64,000 nt of DNA from Heterobilharzia americana. Taxonomy: Eukaryota; Platyhelminthes; Trematoda; Strigeidida; Schistosomatidae. The notes under the pieces were generated by a model. The model ran no database searches. It was not told the origin of the DNA and saw only the letters and a program-made list of their open reading frames with translations. The position numbers were made by a program, and so were the translations under genes. The stretch lies in assembly GCA_944470555.2 (NCBI GenBank), contig OX104134.1, positions 57,341,890 through 57,405,889 of the forward strand, given 5' to 3'. Shown here piece by piece: positions 60,896 to 64,000 of the stretch; the stretch's first letter is position 1; the number at the start of each line of letters is the position of its first letter.

Positions 60896-60938
60896 AACCA
60901 CCATCGCGGAACAGTTTCAAGCCGATTTGAACAAAATG
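60896..60938 (+). CDS. Candidate 43-bp internal exon
   Basis: The acceptor TTTTGATTTTCATCCATTCAG and the donor ATG|GTAAGA are both good. Entered in phase 2 it reads TTIAEQFQADLNKM and ends in phase 0, which is exactly what the 59783 exon supplies and the 62954 exon needs. The peptide is helix-forming (a possible coiled-coil start). The fit of phase on both sides is the main support. Confidence 0.55.
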
Positions 60939-62953
60939 GTAAGATAATTTCCCAAGTCATTTCATTAAAGTGTATACAAAAAAAAGCATTTACCACCTAC
61001 ATTTCCAGTAATCCCCAATCTTAAAATGTGAATACTTACTGAAGACAGGAGTCATCAGCTGTTGCTAAGTTCCTGAGAACATGTCTTAGGTGACTTTAAA
61101 ATGTACTTCTGAAACACTATAACTCAAAGTAGACATAAAACCTGTTTAGCGGAAGCGTCAGCCTTGCATGTGAACTGTTCCTTAATGTTCAAATAATAAT
61201 CTTGTTCTTTTATTTGAGCTAAGAATAACAGTTGAAGTTTTTTACTCCAAATAATGATAACAGCCCAGTAAAATCATATTCAGTAATCATTTGATAAATG
61301 GTGAAGAATCGGGTGAAAAGCATTTTCAGTCGAGACTAACAGTCGTTACTTTACTAAATTCCAGTACAACTGCTTGAATGAAATGAAACAAAATTCACAG
61401 TAAGGAGTTGAATTTTTTCACTGCTTATAATTCTACTACTGACAAGAACCAAATAAGTGAATATCTAAAAAGTGTGAAGTTAAATATTAAAAGAAAAGCA
61501 GTATCGGTGTACTTTTTCGCCCTTATTGAATTATTGAGGACAAAAGGAATTTTTTTTACAGGAATTTGTTGGATGAAGGAAATTAGTTTACTATAATCAT
61601 ATTTTTCTTACACTTAGGCTTATCTGACGATAAAGTTTGGAGTGGAAATTTATTTAATTTTCTACTTTCTTGAATAAAAGATAATTTTTGTTAATTTTTT
61701 TCCCATAATAATACTAAACGACAGAAGATTCATAACTTTACTCACTATGTGAGGTATATGATACTGCCAAAAGAATGATAAAATAATTTGGAAGAGGTTA
61801 ATTGCCTTGGACAACTATGAGGAAAGTTTTTATTCTAACCGAGATATAAAGTGCAAGCTTTGATCTGTGAAAATGTTGATATATCTAGCAACTTGATGCA
61901 AATAAAAATTGGGGAATTTGTCCTGATTTTTAAGTGAGATATTAGCTCAGAAGGTGGCAAATTATCTACACAAACTAAAACCCAAAATTAACATTTTTAC
62001 GAAAAAAAAGAATTTGTGAAAGATTTACACTAGATCAAAATAGCTTTACACATTAATTGTGTGGTAAGCTAATGATCAGAACATCATAGAGCGAAAGTGA
62101 GTAAATGATTGGAACTTAAACCATTTTCTCTTTGTGTTTAGTACTAAAAGCCAAAAAGATGCAACCAGTCTGATATCGATCTTTAAATATCTTAGAGGAA
62201 CAAATACCATGATGTACATGGCAAGTAATAGTCAGATAAATAAATATTAGAGATTAGCATACATTTAACTGTCACTAACCAACTTGAGTACTTTATGGGA
62301 GTCTGATGTGCATAATCACCACCTAACTGAAATTTATCGTCTCTTGTTTAAAATTTGGTAGTTATATTTGATATATGATAAAAAGAAAGCAAACACATTC
62401 GATTAACATTGTCGTCACATAAGTACACTATCTAGTTTGTACAAGTGATTTCTGCGAAACGACTTCACTATTCAAGGTCAAAGCACAGAAGTATAACACT
62501 TTTTTGAGGGCAATTAAATGAGTGAAGTATTCCCATGCCTTTTTTCTCAACCATACAGACGGTGAATTTTGCAGGATCATTTTCCTTTTGGTTGATCAAT
62601 ACAAAAGGATTTGTATTTCCAAGTATTTTAAAAGTCGATTGTGAGTTTTATTTATGTATCAAGGAAAGGTAGATGAACGGCAATTATATGTGGTTGTTCT
62701 GTAATAACTGGAATAAATGTAAAGGGATAGATTACTACTGAATAAAATTTATATGAAATAAACTTCATACCACTTGTCAAAAGAGAGTAAGTTACTGATA
62801 GTTATTAATTAGGTGTGTTTTTCAATAGAATTTTTCAGTCACTGAATACTTAACTTAAGATTTAGACACTACCTTTCCAGAAATTTCTGTAATATTTCGA
62901 AATTTTGAGTATGTTGTGAGTGAATTATCGTCAGTAACTCAATCTATTTACAG

Positions 62954-63145
62954 ATGCATGAAATGGCAATCAATTGGCGTAAAATGGAGAGCAATATACA
63001 AAATGATGATCTTGGAACGACGACCCCATTTTATTTGACTGACCATCCCTTTTTGATTAACGTATTGAGAAATCAAAAAGAAACCAGTGATTCGATGTCG
63101 AATCAGAAAGATTCTGCTGTGAATCAGAGAATCTTTCCTCAATAG
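62954..63145 (+). CDS. Candidate terminal exon of the same gene
   Basis: The acceptor CAATCTATTTACAG leads to a phase-0 frame of 63 codons and a TAG at 63143-63145. It begins MHEMAINWRKMESNIQNDDL and continues the helical pattern of the previous exon, then turns polar (KETSDSMSNQKDSAVNQ). The combined C-terminus of about 140 residues from 59783 onward has no domain that I recognise. No close AATAAA follows, so the 3' untranslated end is not placed. The minus-strand frame over the same bases is a shadow. Confidence 0.55.
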   Translation: MHEMAINWRKMESNIQNDDLGTTTPFYLTDHPFLINVLRNQKETSDSMSNQKDSAVNQRIFPQ

Positions 63146-63393
63146 CTGACGATTTATAGTGAGTTTCGATTGTCGAACTGGGAATGTAAAGTCTATCCAT
63201 ACTTCCAAATTACTATACCATTAACTGTTTTTTACTATTGTTTTTAAAATGTGGATGTTCTAAAGTGAGCGACAGAAGATGCTTTTAAAGTCGGACACAG
63301 CTGTAATGAATGGGGATGTAGTAATTAAGTGAGTTCCATTTTCCACAAGTGCAGTCATGAAATGTTTGTTGCTATTATGCAGATGGCTTAACG

Positions 63394-63460
63394 ATGGCAC
63401 AAATGACAATAGAGTCCGATGACTCAGTGGATAGAATGCAAACCACGCAGAAGTTTACAG
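63394..63460 (+). CDS. Possible first coding exon of a downstream gene
   Basis: ATG at 63394 opens an acidic frame (MAQMTIESDDSVDRMQTTQK) that reaches a strong donor (ACAG|GTAAGA) at 63461 in phase 1. A CAG acceptor-like site also lies just upstream (TTGCTATTATGCAG), so it could be internal with a 5' untranslated part. No matching next exon was found in the remaining 540 bases. Confidence 0.3.
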
Positions 63461-64000
63461 GTAAGAGGCTGCATTGCGATAAAAGTCTCAAGGTGTTTGC
63501 AATACGACTCACAAATTTTCTACACCGTTCACTAACTCTTTTTCATAGAGAGTCGTCAACACACGTACTTGCAGTGCAGTTTGTAAGCAGTTTGGTTTAT
63601 CAGCATAGGTGCTGCAGTTACCAAACGCACTGACAAAGAATAAGGTCATGCATGGTGTCAATGAAGATTAGGTTGGATCACGCGTTACAAATGTCAGGGA
63701 TGTGTGATCACACTGCTGAAATAGGAGGTAATAAATTTCGCCACTCATTTGTTGTGAAAACCTACATATAGTGCACCAAAATGGGTGATGATTTTTTGAG
63801 ACAAATAGGCCCAGTTATTGTAACGAAAGTGGGGACATGGCTGCGAAATACGAATCGTAAGTCATACACGAAGATACCGTCACTATGTTTATTACTAAGT
63901 ACTAGATTTTATTCAAATGGGATGGGGAACAATATAAATATTGTGACAGATTGAAACATGAAATTCCGTTAAAAATTCATGAATGGGCGATATGTCCAAC
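63461..64000. other. Unassigned sequence to the window end
   Basis: A 58-codon frame from ATG 63781 (MGDDFLRQIGPVIVTKVGTW ...) is read through without a stop for 170 bases and contains a strong donor-like site (ATC|GTAAGT, 63858-63863). It could be an exon or a repeat; nothing decides it. Confidence 0.3.

Noticed and set aside
1..64000. CRISPR arrays, operons, bacterial promoters, rRNA genes, intact tRNA genes
   Set aside because: None seen. Sequence character, repeat families and splice-like signals are those of a metazoan genome.

Overview
The window looks like an intergenic and intronic stretch of a schistosome (blood fluke, Schistosoma or a close trematode) nuclear chromosome. It is AT-rich with no long uninterrupted genes and no bacterial or phage layout. 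The repeats are the kinds known from schistosomes: an SR2-like RTE retrotransposon with a (TAA)n tail, Penelope-like elements (PLEs) with GIY-YIG domains, and tRNA-derived SINEs that carry hammerhead ribozymes (the Sm-alpha type). The species cannot be fixed from this sequence. A 500-base run of N at 14425-14924 is an assembly gap.

Layout. 0-1.6 kb holds PLE-type terminal sequence, including a ~370 bp palindrome. 3.6-8.4 kb has two decayed non-LTR reverse transcriptases of one family in opposite orientations, with a repeated UTR-like segment. 8.5-8.8 kb is a foldback element. 9-19 kb carries tRNA-like SINEs, two of them with recognisable but broken hammerhead ribozymes. 19-27.9 kb is mostly unassignable. 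27.9-28.6 kb is a PLE remnant. 32-33.5 kb has candidate host exons. 34.3-35.2 kb (minus) and 37.3-39.0 kb (plus) are PLE remnants. 39.0-42.5 kb is a near full-length but frameshifted RTE element. 45.2-46.9 kb is another PLE, ending in a hammerhead-like motif. 47.9 kb is a possible terminal exon. 50.9-63.1 kb contains a dispersed set of phase-compatible candidate exons on the plus strand, interrupted by a foldback element with flanking direct repeats (52.1-52.7 kb) and a minus-strand PLE (54.2-55.4 kb).

No mobile element here looks capable of moving by itself: every reverse transcriptase has frameshifts or stops, and most have lost catalytic residues. The host coding signal is short exons separated by kilobases of intron. 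None has a recognisable domain, so they are reported as candidate exons, with reading phases given so that a reader can test how they join. The most unusual material is the ribozyme-like RNA content: SINE-borne hammerheads with intact stems and mutated cores, and a second hammerhead-like motif shared by a PLE end and an inverted terminal-repeat pair.
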